From: Kuschelorhynchus macadamiae | Taxonomy: Eukaryota; Arthropoda; Insecta; Coleoptera; Curculionidae | Direction: 5' to 3' | NCBI GenBank assembly: GCA_030620095.1 | Contig: JAUTXW010002080.1 | Location: forward strand, 310,001 to 374,000 | Length of the DNA: 64,000 nt | Shown: positions 1 to 14,052 of the stretch, one piece after another | Layout of the letters: each line of letters starts with the position of its first letter | How positions within the stretch are numbered: position 1 is the stretch's first letter | Program-made: the position numbers and the translations under genes | The notes under the pieces: generated by a model | The model's input: the letters and a program-made list of their open reading frames with translations, nothing else | The model's database searches: none | What the model was told of the DNA's origin: nothing

Positions 1-2331
1 AGACTGTCTATTGCCAAAATTGTAGATTTGTTGTTACGGAGACCAAACTGTATTTTAGCAAATAAATTGTTTGTTCCAAAATATTTATTCAATTAATCCT
101 TTAAAATTTTGGGAAAAATGGGAAGGACTTGGGCGATATTTTGCTTGTACATCCTGAGATCGTATACTCTTAAAAACAGGAATTGTGTTATTAAGTATTT
201 TTGGATAAACGCCTACAAACATATACTGGTTTATGAACTTGGTCAAAGGAACAACCAAGCTCTATGAGAGTTTGAACAATCTAAGTATTAAAATCAAAAC
301 AGACTCTACCTTTGCTATTCCTTAGGCTCTAAATTTTATCTCTTACAGTATTAAATTAAAGGATGTCGGCTGAAAGGAAAAGCTAAAATTGTCCTTAAGG
401 ACATGCAAGAAATCTTTAAATGATGATGCTAGACCTGGCATACTGCTGAGAATATCATCCTTAATTGAAGTAAAATATGTGTTAAAAAATTCTACATTTA
501 ATTTGGAATTATTATTCTTTATTATGTTTCTATTGTTTATTTTTAGGTTATAGAATTTTGCCATTTTTTTATACTCCTAATAATACTTTTTGGACAAATT
601 GTCCAAATAAACTTGTACCTTTTAGAGACAAGTTAACGTTTAAAGATAGCCCGTGTTCCATCAAAAAAGGATACATTACTTGAAATTACTAAGTATTCCA
701 CGAGTGACGATAGCGTTTGTTAGTAACACTACTGCTATCCCTATAGACATGGTAAAACTGTCAAAACTGCTTCGAGTGCCAATAAGAACAAAGAAGACGC
801 AATAATTGATCTGTTGCTGTGCAAAGTATCTTATGGATGAGTCCTTCGTCAACTTGAAAATTATGAAAGTAATGTTCGTCTACTGAACAGCGATATAGGT
901 ACATGTCAGCATTTTTCAAGCGCGCATACTTAAAGCTGTAAGGGATTTGTCAGATGAAGAAAAATAGATAATATTTTCAGGATCTACACAGGTCTTATTT
1001 TCCGAAATCATCACCTATTTTAAAAGAATAAGTTGGACTGTGGACTCGGATGAGCACGGTTCCCAAGAAGGGCCCAATGATTCCCAGTGCTGTGGCTCCC
1101 TCCTGCATACTGTACACCAAATGCCAAATCTCTCTCGATACAGCGCGGAACCAGTTTTCGTCGTTTGTGTCGAATGTGGGTATAAGGCGAATATTAATCT
1201 GTGATATTATCATGGTTATTATTTGTAATTCACCTTAAAGAAAAAAACCTATATAAATCCAATAGTAGTTTACCAATATGAAATATATCCGCCATTGTGT
1301 AATATGCAACTTTTTACTTTTAAAACCCTTTGCAGTGACATCAATCACAATAAAAGGGAAAAATCTAAAATCTAGTTATTTTATGATGCTTCTTCCAGTT
1401 TCTAATAGCTAAGGTCGGGGGTATAATTACCTCTAATTATGATTAATTGCAGGACAGAGGCTTTCAGGACTGAGATATCCCGTTGCAAAAAGCAATTAAT
1501 CACGAATTCCCCTATAATCACGACTAGAGTAAAAATTCGTTTAGAGGGATGAAAAGCATTAATAAAAAAATTGATTGTCACACTTAAAAGAAATTATACA
1601 GGCCCGAGACGAATAAGCGATTAATTTATTCGCAAAATTTTGCATTTAAGGCTCTGATTGATTTATGACACTCCAGAGTTACATGATTGATTGACGCGAT
1701 CATGAAAAACCAATCATTTACAATGTAATTTCTGTTGTCAGCGATTCGTGGCGGGGCACAGCCGATCCGACAATGTCGTTCTAGATGAGATTTTGAGAGG
1801 ATGTTGAGGGTTATGAATTTAAAAATGTGGCGGTCCTTTCAGTTTAAACTGATGGTTTTTGATTGATGCATTTGTGTACATTTAAAATGTATGCATCGGT
1901 GATCTATAGACATTAGTCTGTATTTTTCGACGACTGCAAGAATCATGCGACGAACCGAAACTGTTTCAGTCAAGCCGTAATGAAAAGAAACACAGACTTA
2001 AAATATTTTTGATAAATATTTAATACTCTGTACAATAGTGGACTCGTGTAGCCTCTGAATATTTAGTAACCATTACTTTGTAAATTCTAAATTGTCATAA
2101 AGAACAATTCTTTAGGGTCATCAAAATATTTTGCATCAAGAAAGAATTGAAAGCTAAATTTTTACTGATTTCTTTTTGTTAATAAATTATCACGCATAAC
2201 TTTGTTGTTTAGCTCCAACAAATTTGTATTTTCTAAGAAAATTACTGAACACAGTAACAAAGGCCAAAATAGTGTTGCGGGCTTATAGATATAATAATAC
2301 TAATGACACAAAAAGGTCTGTATGTATAATG
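1..2331. other. AT-rich non-coding sequence, no gene recognised
   Basis: Only short chance open frames are present, none with a recognisable domain. By position this is probably intron or upstream sequence of the CELF gene whose last exon lies at 29.6 kb. No transposon ends could be paired here. Confidence 0.5.
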
Positions 2332-4751
2332 TGTATATAATCCAAATCCAAAATTATAGCCGAGCGACCAACTGATCATCATCAATGCTACCTACAAATA
2401 AGTACATCGAGTCCTTCAATTATAAAGATGGTGGACAACGCCAAAAAGCCGAAAAGAAAAGAAAAAGGTTGAATCAAACTATACTTACTCGTCAGTAAAC
2501 AGGCAGAAAGATGCATGATTCATAAATCAATGTACTTAAAAACTTTTTACATGTAATAAACACAAAATTACATTTAAAAAAAAATATAAAAGTTATCTTA
2601 ATGAGTATAACCCATATAGAAACTTAAATACAGAATAAATTGTAAACTTGTGAAAACAGAAAAACAACCAACAGGAATTTATTACAAATCTGATTGGAAA
2701 TCCCGGTGTGTCGTAATTTTTAATTAACAATTTAACAGAACAAATTTCAAAAATGTTCAAAAATTTTTGTAATAGTATTAAAATATCTCATAAATTTAAG
2801 AACAACCTTGGAAAGTCTTTGAATAACAGCAAAAATAAAATAAACAGACTCAGTTTATAAGCTTAACTGCTCTGATTGTGACGCTACTGACATAGGTAGA
2901 ACTTGCAGATCTCTGCCAGTTCGCATTAATGAACATGTTAGCAACCCGAATAAGTCACCATTTGACAGTCACATTCAATCAACATAATTTTGTTTCAGAT
3001 AACAATTCTAAGCTTTTGGTTAATGTTCATTCAAAAAACTGTATGAAACTTGATTTTCTTAAAGATCTTGAGATCAAACCAACTTTAACAAAACCCAAAC
3101 TGTCTCAACACACAAGTTAACTTCAATAAAACTTTTATACCGATTTACAGAAGATTGTTTTCTACTTTGTATCGCTTGATCTTGAAATTCTGAAATTTTC
3201 GCCTTCGTCACCCACCTAAAGTTAGGCACACGAATCTGAGTCTATGAAAATAATGTAACTATAGAAACGGCGCAATGATCATTCGCGGTTAGCTACAACC
3301 CTGTATAATCATGGAAACGGCCTGCTTTTAACATACCTAAATAAATACAATATCAGGTTTCTGAGATTCCTATTTTGTTTTGAAAACTTATTGATTTAAA
3401 AATAACAGTCTTTTTTTAATAGCTAATTAAAATATTTATTACCACTCTTATGTCTTAACTTACTATTACTATCAAAAGAGATTTTTTAATAATTAGTCAG
3501 TTTTACAAAGAACCCCCCCCCCTCCTTTTTATTTCAAGATTTATTTATTTATTTTATATTTATTATTATGTTTAAATATAGTTATTGACGACAGGTTGTT
3601 CTTGTATGGATGGTCAGTTACCCTCATATTTTTGTTAGTAATTTTCAAACCATATGATTACAATTTACTAGCCAACATTCTTTCAGAATATTTTATTGAC
3701 CTTTATTAATTTTTTATAGGCACCCATTAAATTGTAACACACTTCTGTTTAGCTAGTTCCTTTGTTTACCTTCCTGCAAAGAATTGCTTTGGTTAATCAT
3801 AGTTCTAGTTTTGTTTGAATTTCGCTTAAAATTTATGCTAGGGTTACAAACAATGTATTTGTTTTTGTCATTACTCGCCAATTGTTTGAAAGCTACTTTT
3901 TATTCATCTATTTTTCTCGGTTCTGTTAGTCTATCCATACAGTCTTTGTTTTTTGTTTGATCCAAACCCGTTATTAGTGTCGCTTTTTGCTTAAACAGTA
4001 AAATACATCTATTAGTCTTATGTTTGAATCACATCCAAACATTTATGTTGCTTCACACAATTGGTGTAGTTTATTGACATTACGCAGGTTTTTACACCTT
4101 TTCAATGTATTTACTTATTATTACTTAATTACTTTCTTTGAACAGTGTCTTTCTCTCGCTATGACCTCACACGGGGTTTCCAATCAGATTTTAATCAATT
4201 CCTATTGGTTGTTTTTCTGTTTTCACAAGTTTACAATTTATTCTATATTTAAATTTCTATTTTTGTTATATTCATTAAGATAACTTGTCAAATTTTAATA
4301 ACTTGTCTATTATACGTAAGGATTTTAATATTATCATAATTTTTTTTGTGGACATAGTTGCTTTAATTCCATGTAAATTTGGCAACCATGTCGACTGTCA
4401 ATTTTCATTTTGCTTTTTGTTAAAGAGATTCTCCCATTTCTCTATTTCATCATGCCTACATAAACTATGGCTGCTTTTTAAGTAATACATAATTTTTCTT
4501 TTAAATGTGATTTGGTGTTCATCAACTTTTGTTTTGTCTTTGTTACATGTAAAAAGTTTTAAGTACATTGATTTTTGAACCATGTGTCTTTCTGCCTATT
4601 CACTGACGAGTAAGTGTATCGTTTTTTTCAATTTTTCTTTTCTTTTCGGCTTTTTGGCCTTGTATTGTAGTACTTATTTGTAGGTAGCATTGATGATGAA
4701 CTACTTAGTCGAAGGGCTCTGCTACAATTTTGGATTTTGATTATATAGACC
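2332..4751 (+). mobile_element. Penelope-like retroelement remnant with inverted pseudo-LTRs
   Basis: The arms 2332-2550 and 4542-4751 are imperfect reverse complements of each other over about 210 bp. They share, in order, a TGTAGGTAGCATTGATGATGA-type block, an AAAAGCCGAAAAGAAAAG block and a CTCGTCAGTRAA block. Between them lies a decayed GIY-YIG endonuclease domain (2853-3117) followed by about 1.4 kb of AT-rich sequence that I read as 3' region. No reverse transcriptase part is visible, so this is a truncated copy. Inverted pseudo-LTRs and a C-terminal GIY-YIG nuclease are typical of Penelope-like elements. The assignment is inferred from the domain and architecture. Confidence 0.7.
2853..3117 (+). 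pseudogene. Penelope-type GIY-YIG endonuclease C-terminus (frameshifted)
   Basis: One frame from 2853 reads through the start of a GIY-YIG domain, with DIGRTCRSLPVRINEH standing for the usual YIGxTxRxLxxRxxEH. It ends at an in-frame TAA about 40 codons on. A neighbouring frame continues with HNFVSDNNSKLLV and then KLDFLKDLEI, which match the tail of the same domain (H-F followed by the K-LDLLE-LEI block). One frameshift therefore separates the halves. In Penelope-like elements this nuclease nicks the target and follows the reverse transcriptase in one polyprotein; here the upstream RT is missing. The product cannot be functional. Recognition rests on motif spacing, not on a database search. 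Confidence 0.7.
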
Positions 4752-7239
4752 TCATATAGATAGACCTTTTTGTTTCATTACTTTAAAGCCGCGTGTACAC
4801 AATCCTTTAATTTTTCAATAATAATACTATGTTTTAAATTTTCATATAATATATAATAACTCGTTTAAATAACGATATTCCATACATTACTTAAAAACTT
4901 AATACTAAAAAATTGTAGAATTTTAGAATTTGTAGAAGAAGCGGTGAATCATTTAATGGAAAGGTGCAAAACATGAAAATATTTAAGATATAAAAGTAAA
5001 CTTAAAAAACAAAATTTCGACAACAGACTACTTTTCTCCATTATAGACATTTAGTCGAACTTGCGTCCATTGGAAAAAGTACATGACAGTTTAAAATTTA
5101 CAAACAAATCACAACTACTTCACCCGGTATACTTCAGAAGCTGCACGGAAATAAAAAGTTTGAAAACTCTATATAAATAGACAAATATTGTGGTTTTGAA
5201 AATGCCAAAGACGCATTGAAATTGCTTGTTGCTCTTCAGACTTTCATACAGAAAATAAGACTGAGCAAATGTTTTTTAACATCTTAACTATTAACCATTT
5301 ACGGGTGTCACTCAAAATTTGGGACTGTAATTAATTAATTAATAGCATAAGTCACCAAGCTTCGCTAGTTACACCTTTTGCATCCAAGAAAGCAGAAAAT
5401 TTGAATTTGCTTGCAAAAAAACGTTTGAAACTTAACAATGCAAAAATGTAGACGGAAACTATTTAAGAAGTAAAGGGCAATGCTCTGCACAAACCAGAAA
5501 CATAAAAAATATCCCCATTAAAACACGAACAATGCTCTATTTAACTTTTCCATTATTAACGATTGTGAAGCACAAATCATATAAATGAATATCTGAGTTG
5601 AAATTGAAATGATGCTTAAGATCATCAATACTAGAACATTTTCTTATGGTACGAGTATGAAACTGATATATGATTTTTAAATCTTCTATAGAAGATTCAG
5701 ACTACGACGTCAATAATTATCAAAGTGAATTCCTAAATAAAATTATTGTGTGTTCAAGAAGTCACAGTATCTTTTATAAGATCGTTTAATTATTTATTTG
5801 GATTTATTGCACTACTTTTAGAGTAACTAAGTAATTCCATAGTTTTAACTCGAGTATCTTTGGTGTTCTAAAGTAAGCAAACTACGAAAAATTCAATTTG
5901 GATTTATGCTGCTTAGAAAATAACTCAAATATGTTTTAATAATTTAGAGTAGTAGCAAACATCGTCTGCCAAAACTGTTTACTAAATAAAAAAATTGAAA
6001 TATAGTAGACGAAACTCCCAAATTCTAAATTGAAATCATATATTACTTTCAACGCTATAATTATTTAGCATTTTGGTTCATGTTCACTGCATAATTTTCA
6101 TTCATTTAGTTTTAGTCTTCCAAATCCGACCCATATAACATTTCTTCCACATTACTCATCACAATTCTCTGATCAATAACATAATATAGTATTTATCAGC
6201 CACTTTGTGTTTAAGTACTACACTTAGTTGAAAAATACCACGAATCTCCATTTACATCTTACTTTTAATTTTACAGAGTTAATTTAGTCAGAAATCCTGC
6301 AAATAGTCACATCAAAGATTGATAATACTCCGAATAGATGATCCAACAAATGAAAAATAAGTCTCCCTAAAATGAACCTCATTTTTCCGCCTTTTAGTAG
6401 AGTTAGATCCATCGAGAGATTTCCGCATATAAGTTCAACTTATATTACGATGAGAGTTGTCGAACAGCGGCGGCATCCTACCTATAAACAGATTTGTCTG
6501 TTAAAACATAACTAGCTGGCCCGGTAGCCCTTGTTCTGCTTTTTCGGTAGATGGCGCGAAAAGTTTCCAGTGTAATTATAAAAATATGGGGCGTGATGAA
6601 AGGTTTCGGTAACCAAACGATTATTTCAAAAAAAAAGATGTAAATTTGTACCGTAAAACTCTCTCACGAACTTGCTGAAAAATCTGGCTTAGTGCTTTAA
6701 ATATGTAGATCATGTTTTGCGTGTTAAATATTGCCGTATGCGAGCTAATATTACGATTAAACTGCGACACGAGCGATTGATATGATGAATTTAAAAATCT
6801 GCCTGACAGACTGTCCATACGAAATATAATCGGCCTTTGGTCATGTTTATATTTCACTGAATTGAACTCGAGTTTGTTTCAGTAAAATATTTTTAAGATA
6901 ATATTTTCTACGGAATATATGAAACTAATGTTAATAATACTGGAATGTAGGTACTTTTCCCGGCTCCTTAAGTGATAGATATCGCTCTATTGACACCAAC
7001 TTATTATTATCATGGTCATACTATGACCATAGTCTTTTGACAGTTAGGCGTATGATTTTCAATTTTTTTTCTTAATACAAGCACACCTTGATGATTTACA
7101 AGGTTTCTGTTTATATTTTCAACGAGGTCTGAAGATCTACCGATATACATCACCGATATACATTTTTTTCCTTTTATGAGGAATAATGAAGTGTGACCTA
7201 ATTTAGTTCTGCACATAGTAATTTATTACTAATATTATT
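4752..7239. other. AT-rich non-coding sequence
   Basis: No coding region recognised. Near 7170-7216 (minus) there is a block (ACTAAATTAGGTCACACTTC) that recurs at about 14446-14480 (+) and more divergently at 57268-57310 (+). This suggests a short interspersed repeat whose limits I could not fix. Confidence 0.4.
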
Positions 7240-10215
7240 ACTACCATATTGGATTCGTACCAATATTCAGTGGCGGCTCGTGGTCAACTTTTCAGGAGGT
7301 CATAACATATAAACCACAAAGAATCATCTGAAAAAATCAGACACACGAAACAATAAAAATGCCTTTGTTCTTTCGCAACCGCATGTCCAGGCACATAAAT
7401 CGTACATATTTCTACGAAAATAACGATTTACTTCTTTGTTTTTGTCTTTACCTGTTAGCTGAATTTTAAATTGCGGCAAAGGTCGACTACTGGTCTAAAA
7501 TTCGAGTCGTTTTTAAAAAATCAGCTCGTCAATATAATTGAAAACGGATTATAAAGTCTTAATATTCTAAAACACTGTGGCTACCTTTGTTTAAAATGTT
7601 AATTTAAACCGCAAAATCGACAAACAAAATGTAAAATCTTCAAAATAAAATCTATAAAAATTCGCAATCGTAATTACAACCTATCACACGATCCACATTA
7701 AACACATCAACTGACAAAAATGTTTCAGTTTCCTCGGCGCGGCTGTTGACCCAAACTTTGCCAACGAAAGCCGTATCTTACCTATGCGCCACTATGCGAA
7801 TTTGATCGGGAACACTCAGGAAAAACTCGCCTCTATTTATAACCACGAGGTCAACGCGGACCGCCAGCCGTGATCGATTCCAAATGAATAGTGATGGGAA
7901 ATCTGGATCTTTTTAAAGATCTGGGTCAACGGATCTGGGTCAGTTTAAAGACCCGGATCAGCGATCCGGATCTCGGGTCTCTTTAAATTCATTAAAATAT
8001 GCGGACCATATTCGTCATATTAGGCATTCGGTAGGTATGTATGCGTAGCTTCATCCATATGAAAACTTTGTAAGCATGCAACATCGGTTTTATAGGCAGT
8101 ATTGTTCGCATTGCATTTTTTTAGTTTTTCGCAACGAGTAAAATGAGTGGCGACCTCACCAGTCTAGTGTTTGTTTACAAACTTGTATTCGATTTACAGG
8201 GATGCGTTTTAAGTGAAATAGTAATTTTTAAAGATATTATACTTTTAACTAACGAGACTTAAGAGTCTTGCTATAGTGGTTTTGAAGTTGAAGTTTTTTA
8301 TGTTTCCATTTTTATCCATTTATTTACCTACTAATTTATTAATTTATTTCTCAGAAAATCAATTTTACATATATGAACTATGTTTTGACTTGTTTTTTTG
8401 TATTATGAAATATAGATTTTTATATTTCTTTTTATTAACTATCATCCTATTCTCATCACTAATTATAAGGTCATCTGAACTTCAATATACACATCGCACA
8501 AAAAAGTAGAGATTTAAAACTATAATCTAATCCACACAACATAAATCTAAGTTTTAAAAGACTGGTGTAATATGATGTTGTTACGATGATTTACGAAGTC
8601 AACAAGCTAATCAACCCCAAATTAAATGTTTACACGAGATTCTGGCTATACAGAAATTCATATTTCATGGCAATCAGCATTCAACATCATCCTGTTCTTT
8701 TTATAAATCAGACCGGTTCGAAAATCGCTTTATATCAGTCGTCGGCTCCGCGGTTCAGCTCCCGACTCGAGACCTACAAACAATGATGATGCATTGAAAG
8801 AACCAAAGAATTGACTGAACCAGAGACAAACGCACCTGGACGCTTTATTTCGCTTTGTCTCTATTTCAAAGATTCGTGATCCGGCTCGCAATATTTTCAA
8901 GACCCAGCTCCCTCCCGTGGGTCAGTATAGAGATCCGGATCAGTCGCGAACATCTGTACAAGTGAAACAAAACCTCTCCGTAGATCGCGGTGCGAGGCAT
9001 GGATAGTGTGTCGCGGAATTAAGAGAACGGTCAACGAGTTTATACGCTTAGAATAATAGAGGAAATTTCCAAATTTAAAAAAAAAGTGAAAAAATATAAA
9101 TTAAGTATTATTTTGTTTATTTGTTTCTGTTTGGAAATATTTATTGGGGGAGTCCTTGACCATTTGACCTAATGGAGGAGCCGCCACTGCCAATATTTTA
9201 CCAGTTTCTACTAATGCCACAATTGATTTTTGGGCATAACTTAAAATACATTGAATTAGTAATTTTTACACTGGTTTTTTTAAGGTTACCATTTTGTTCC
9301 GTTATGTTAAATTCGTACCAGTTTATCCATATATCACATTTAGTTTTTCTGCAAAATTTAAAGTCAATTGAATAAGAGAGTTTTTTACGTTGATTTATTA
9401 AACATCTTATTTGGCCTCCATTTTGTTCCGCTATCTTGAATTCGTACCACAATTTTACCATTTTATGTCTATGTCATACCTAATGCTTGTAAAAAATCTG
9501 AAATTAATCTAAAAGGTATTTTTTCAGGCTGATATTTTAAACATTTTATTAGGCCGCGATTTTGTTTTGGCATTTTGAATTCGTACCGCAATGTTACCAA
9601 TTATGTAATAATTGATTTTTGTGCAATATTTGAAGGAAACTGGCTTTTTTAGTAAATTTTTTTGTGCATTTATAGGCGCGATTTTGTTCCGCCAAAGTGG
9701 ATTTTTACCAAAACTTAAAGTCAATCGGGTAAGTAGCTCTTTAGCTACCCCGCGAACTGACAAACAGACAGACCGCGAGACTGACGGAAATGGGAAAACG
9801 TATAACACTGAATATATGTAAAACCAGGGATAATGATTTTTTCACGATACAAACATTTTGTTTGGCCCCCATTTTGTTCCGCCATCTTTAATTCGTACCA
9901 CAATTTTATCGGTTCATCTCTATCCACAATTAATTCTTGAAATCAATCAATTAAGTAGGTTTTCAGGCTGATTTTTTAAGTATTTTATTGGTCTTGGATT
10001 GGTAAAATTTTACCAGTTGAAATGTTACCAGGTCATCCCCAAGTGATCTTTGATATTTGAACAAAATTTGAAGTCAGTTGAGTAAGTAGCTATGCTGCGA
10101 ACAGACAGACAGATCGACGGAAAACATGTTTTTCGGCACCTATACGTAAAGATCCGAAATAATCTTGGAGGGTGATTTTTTCACGATTACTTTTCTGTTT
10201 CCTTTTTACGAGGGA
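7240..10215 (-). repeat. Family A modular repeat, copy 1 (split by a hAT insertion)
   Basis: The left fragment 7240-7267 and the right fragment 9198-10215 form one repeat interrupted by the hAT-type element. The right part consists of about four diverged modules of roughly 150-190 bp. Each carries an ATTTTGTTCCGCCAT-like block, an AATTCGTACCACAATTTTACC block and an AATTTGAA-TCAAT block. It then ends in CAGACAGACAGA-type sequence, a GGAGGGTGATTTTTTCACGATTAC block and a TTTTACGAGGGAA end. Related copies lie near 14053, 17575, 23520, 39151, 45830 and 55828. No protein was recognised in any copy. The element class is unknown to me. Confidence 0.65.
7268..9189. mobile_element. hAT-type DNA transposon (non-autonomous), 1922 bp
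   Basis: The ends are inverted, CAGTGGCGGCTCGTG on the left and GAGGAGCCGCCACTG on the right. They are flanked by a perfect 8-bp target duplication, CCAATATT, at 7260-7267 and 9190-9197. An 8-bp duplication with CAG-starting ends is the hAT hallmark. The interior has no recognisable transposase. It does carry GATCCGGATC-rich blocks near 7900-7985 and 8875-8945, in roughly inverted arrangement, which may be subterminal repeats or a nested element. Removing the element restores a continuous family A module, which confirms the boundaries. Confidence 0.85.
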
Positions 10216-13200
10216 ACTGAAAAGCTACCACCGACTTTGTTATTATAAGTGGAACACTTATATATTTTAGGTAGTTGGAAAGGATATTTTCTCTGAATTT
10301 TAAAAATATACACTTAGGTACTTTGCTTATGTTTAGTCTAACGGTTATTCCATAAATTAATAAAATCATTAATTTCTAGAACCTCAAAGAGCCGTCCTAG
10401 CTAGAGCGCTAGATTTGGGAACAGAGAGGCTACTATTAGTCCGCAACGGTAAATTTGTACAACCTTATATTTTATCGATAAGCTTGTGCTGTACTTTTTT
10501 TTGGTCGTCACTTACTGTAACAAAATGAGCAGACTCCTAATTTGTTGCTAGTATCGGATTCAGTTTTTGAAGATCTTCTCATAGAGCCATCATATGACCT
10601 AGGTTACCATTGGAAAAAATAAGTGGAGGTCTCTAAAAATTAAAGGGTTGCAGGGAGGGGGCTAAAAATATTACAAAAAGACGAACAACTATTTTAACCA
10701 CTTCATGTGTTCCAGCGTTTTTGTGAAAAATGACTCGTATAGAAGATATGAAATGTGTGTTGTTTCTTTTGAACAACCCTGTATTCACCACTGTCAACCA
10801 CATTATGCATGCATAGTCTGGTGAAACGGCGGGTATTCCGTGTACTAGAATTCCATTACATTATTTTTTCAAATCGGTAGAGAATGCTGTATCTATCATT
10901 TCCAACTTTTTTATTCACAATAAAGGTTAATCTAATTTTGAGAAGTACCTACTTAACTTTTCTGAAGGACAGAAATGGGCGACAAATTCACGCAACAAGA
11001 ATCAGGTTTAACACTTTAACGAACATGGCGGAACACTTTGTGTTAAGTTCGGATTTTCTCTTTCGTTCTCACTAGAAATTATACGCCGCTACTGGGGTTA
11101 TTTAATTCCGGATGCTCTTCGAGCCGAAAGTCCGATGCGTTCAAATTCAATAAAAGACATTTAGTGACCAACAAATTACCCAATAAAATGAAACCAAGAA
11201 TTGCGGATGTGTATTTTCCAACGAATTGGATAAATTATAGCCGGTTTCCGTAAAAACGAAATTTGATCCCGGAAAAATTACGGCGAATTTTATAGCTCAC
11301 AGTATGTTGTGGTAAGGAAAATTAACTGTTGCTATTTTAAAATAATACGATGTACTCGTAACTTTTATGCTCTATACCCGTTTAATAAAATTTAACCGTA
11401 AAAATTTAATTCGGTTTTTAGTTTTGAAAGTATATACCTTTAGGTGAATTAGTAACTGTTTATTATTAGCATGCGACCGTAAACCATTGTTTTTAATGAA
11501 TGTTTTTATTGACATTTAAAGTTGGGTTGGTTATAACTCACAGAGTTTTTGATCGCCTTGCTAATATAACCCAAGCAGCATTTCACTGACCTATTACCTA
11601 GTTTTTACTAATTCTGATATCAAATTTTGTAAAATCCAAATTCAGTTGATTACTTGGTCAGCATTTTACTTCGGAATTGTTTCATTCACGATATATGATT
11701 ATTCTGTAAACTTTGATGGTATCATCCGTGTAACAGATTATATCTTTGTTTCGTCGAAAAGGAGTATTGAAGCGACCTAAATAGCTGCCATGTATTATTG
11801 GGGTCATATAACTTCTAAATAATTGTATAATAAAACAATACTTCTAGTTTCTGACGTTCGGTGGTTACTATTTTACAAATATATTACGAGGGCGAACGAC
11901 GTATTATCAATACCGAGTTCTCTGTAAAAGGTAGTGTGAAGTTCGAAAGTATGTTCCGGTATTTAGTGAACGTCAGCGGACGCGACGTCGTTGAAGCCCG
12001 CTACTCACAATTCGGCTTGATTCGTTGGTTCGATTCGTCAATTCATATGAATGAACGAATGGGCGAATCAAAGAATGAACGAATATTTCATACCCACTAT
12101 TCATCAATTTTGATTTATTTCGTTCGCATAGATTTCATGCATTTCAATGTTTGACAATACACAAAAAAACAAAAGATGCGGCCGAATGGTTTGCCGAAGT
12201 CAAAACCTTCTTGATTCTTCTCTCAAAATGGACGAAAGAACAAAATAGTGAGTAAAAGGCTTAAGGCAACCTTAGTCGTTCGTGATCTGTTTAAACATGA
12301 AATATAAAATGTTTAAAAACTCGAGGGACATTTCGCTAACGCCTTTGTGAAAATATAAATAAATAAAAACAAATTCGGTAAATGACAATTAATTTGAGTT
12401 ACTATTTCTGATGAGTACTCTGCCGAACTATAGGGTTGGTGTATTATTCACAAAAATAGAATAAGAATATGCGATAAGCGAATGATCCATAGCCCTAGGA
12501 ATGTTTTCCATATACATTAAGACGACTAGCTTATAAAACACTTTTAACGCGTGCAATTATTTTTGGAATAAAAAATTTTTATAGTAAGCTTTATAATTAG
12601 GCTAGTTGCAACTGGCTTTTATTGTTTGATAAATGCAATGATAATTAAAAATGTTCTGTTTAGAATATTAGTTCAGATTTATTTTTAGTGAACACAATAG
12701 TAATCCTGGGGCTTGGGGGTGTTTTAGGTTAGATAATGGTCAATAAAACGCAAATAGAAACTATATTGTTGTAAATAGTCGACGTTTCGACCTCTATGAG
12801 GTCATCTTTAGGAATCTAAATATTATGAATTATTGTTAAATAGTATTTTTTTTTATTTTAAGGGTGCAATGTTCTTGAGAAAATTTATGCTAGAAAAGAG
12901 AAATAAATAAATTGTTTTACAATTATACGTATTTACGCTAAAAACCTGTAGTGTACCTTACTTCATTTAAAGTTGACAGTACATATTAAAACACAAATAC
13001 ATATATAAAATAAATAAGATTTAAACAAGGATAAAATAAATTTAATAAAACGACCCCAAAAATAGAATATCAGTTTATACGGCCGCTATTGAAAAACAAC
13101 AAGCTACATTTACCACAGATTTATTTTGCGGTGAATAGGGATCATTTACCACATAATAAATCAATGCTTTAAAATCAACTGTTTCAATTAACAATGTCCG

Positions 13201-14052
13201 TAGACAATTCTCCTGACATATATATGGGACAATTTCCTAAACGATAACGCTATTTTATCTTATGTGCATTGGAGGTAATGGATGTGTGCCAACAATATAA
13301 ATATAAGCTAAAAAGTCTGGCAGTTACTGGAAAATCTTCTATTGAGTGTTATTGGGAAATAGATACTGAATATCTATCAGTTTTTCACTAAAGTGAAAAG
13401 AGCGGCTTCAAAAATATAACAAGTTATTACAAACGCATAACTTTAAACTGTGTAAAATAGGCTACAACCGGGGTCAGACTGGCCCGAGGGACTAGAAGTT
13501 CAGAGACTTCGGGACCAAATCTGGTGGTGGGGCCAAAATCTCTAATATTCTTAATTCTGACTTCTCAATAAAAAAAAGAAAGTGAAACATTTAAGATCTC
13601 TTTTGGCTGCGAATTTTTAAAATTTTTTAACAATCATGAATGTTGAAAACGCATTTTTGAGGAAAATTAATACAGATAGAATTGCAAATAAAGTGTCAAA
13701 AACTAGTTCTAAGAGAAATTTTACGAAGCATTATAAAAATAAAAAATTATAAATAAACTGGCTAAACTAGCTAAACTGGCACGTTCCTTTTGGTTTGTTA
13801 ACAATTTTATGTTTTATGTTTAAAGATGTTTAAATACTTTTCATTTTCCTGCAAATGTTTTCCATGTGTTGCTGCTTTAAGTAAACACCTTTAGTAATAA
13901 GAGCTATTAAAAACATAGAACGTAAGCTTTCACGGCTCTGGTCAATTAAGAAATCATGGTTCTTGGGATTAGACCGTTTCAAATTGGAATTACTATCTAA
14001 AAAAATACTATTAAAAAGAATATTTTGAATAGCATTTACTTTGATTTTATTA
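10216..14052. other. AT-rich non-coding sequence with unassigned repeat fragments
   Basis: An open frame of 97 codons at 11861-12154 has no recognisable domain and contains short direct repeats (GAATGAACGAAT) that look like a transposon subterminal region. The stretch 12700-12830 resembles a Penelope-type pseudo-LTR, listed separately. At about 13462-13545 there is a GC-richer block beginning GGGGTCAGACTGGCCCG that looks like a transposon end but has no visible partner. Confidence 0.4.
12768..12816 (-). ncRNA. Hammerhead-ribozyme-like motif (degenerate)
   Basis: Read on the minus strand, a CUAAAGAU core is followed by a perfect 6-bp stem (GACCTC-ATA-GAGGTC), then GAAA and CGTCGAC. The layout core, stem II, GAAA, stem III is that of the hammerhead motifs known from pseudo-LTRs of Penelope-like elements. 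The first core box departs from CUGAUGA, so self-cleavage is doubtful. It probably marks a Penelope-derived fragment. Confidence 0.4.

Noticed and set aside
11861..12154. 97-codon open frame
   Set aside because: No domain, and it overlaps short direct repeats (GAATGAACGAAT) typical of transposon subterminal DNA; no splice or start context.
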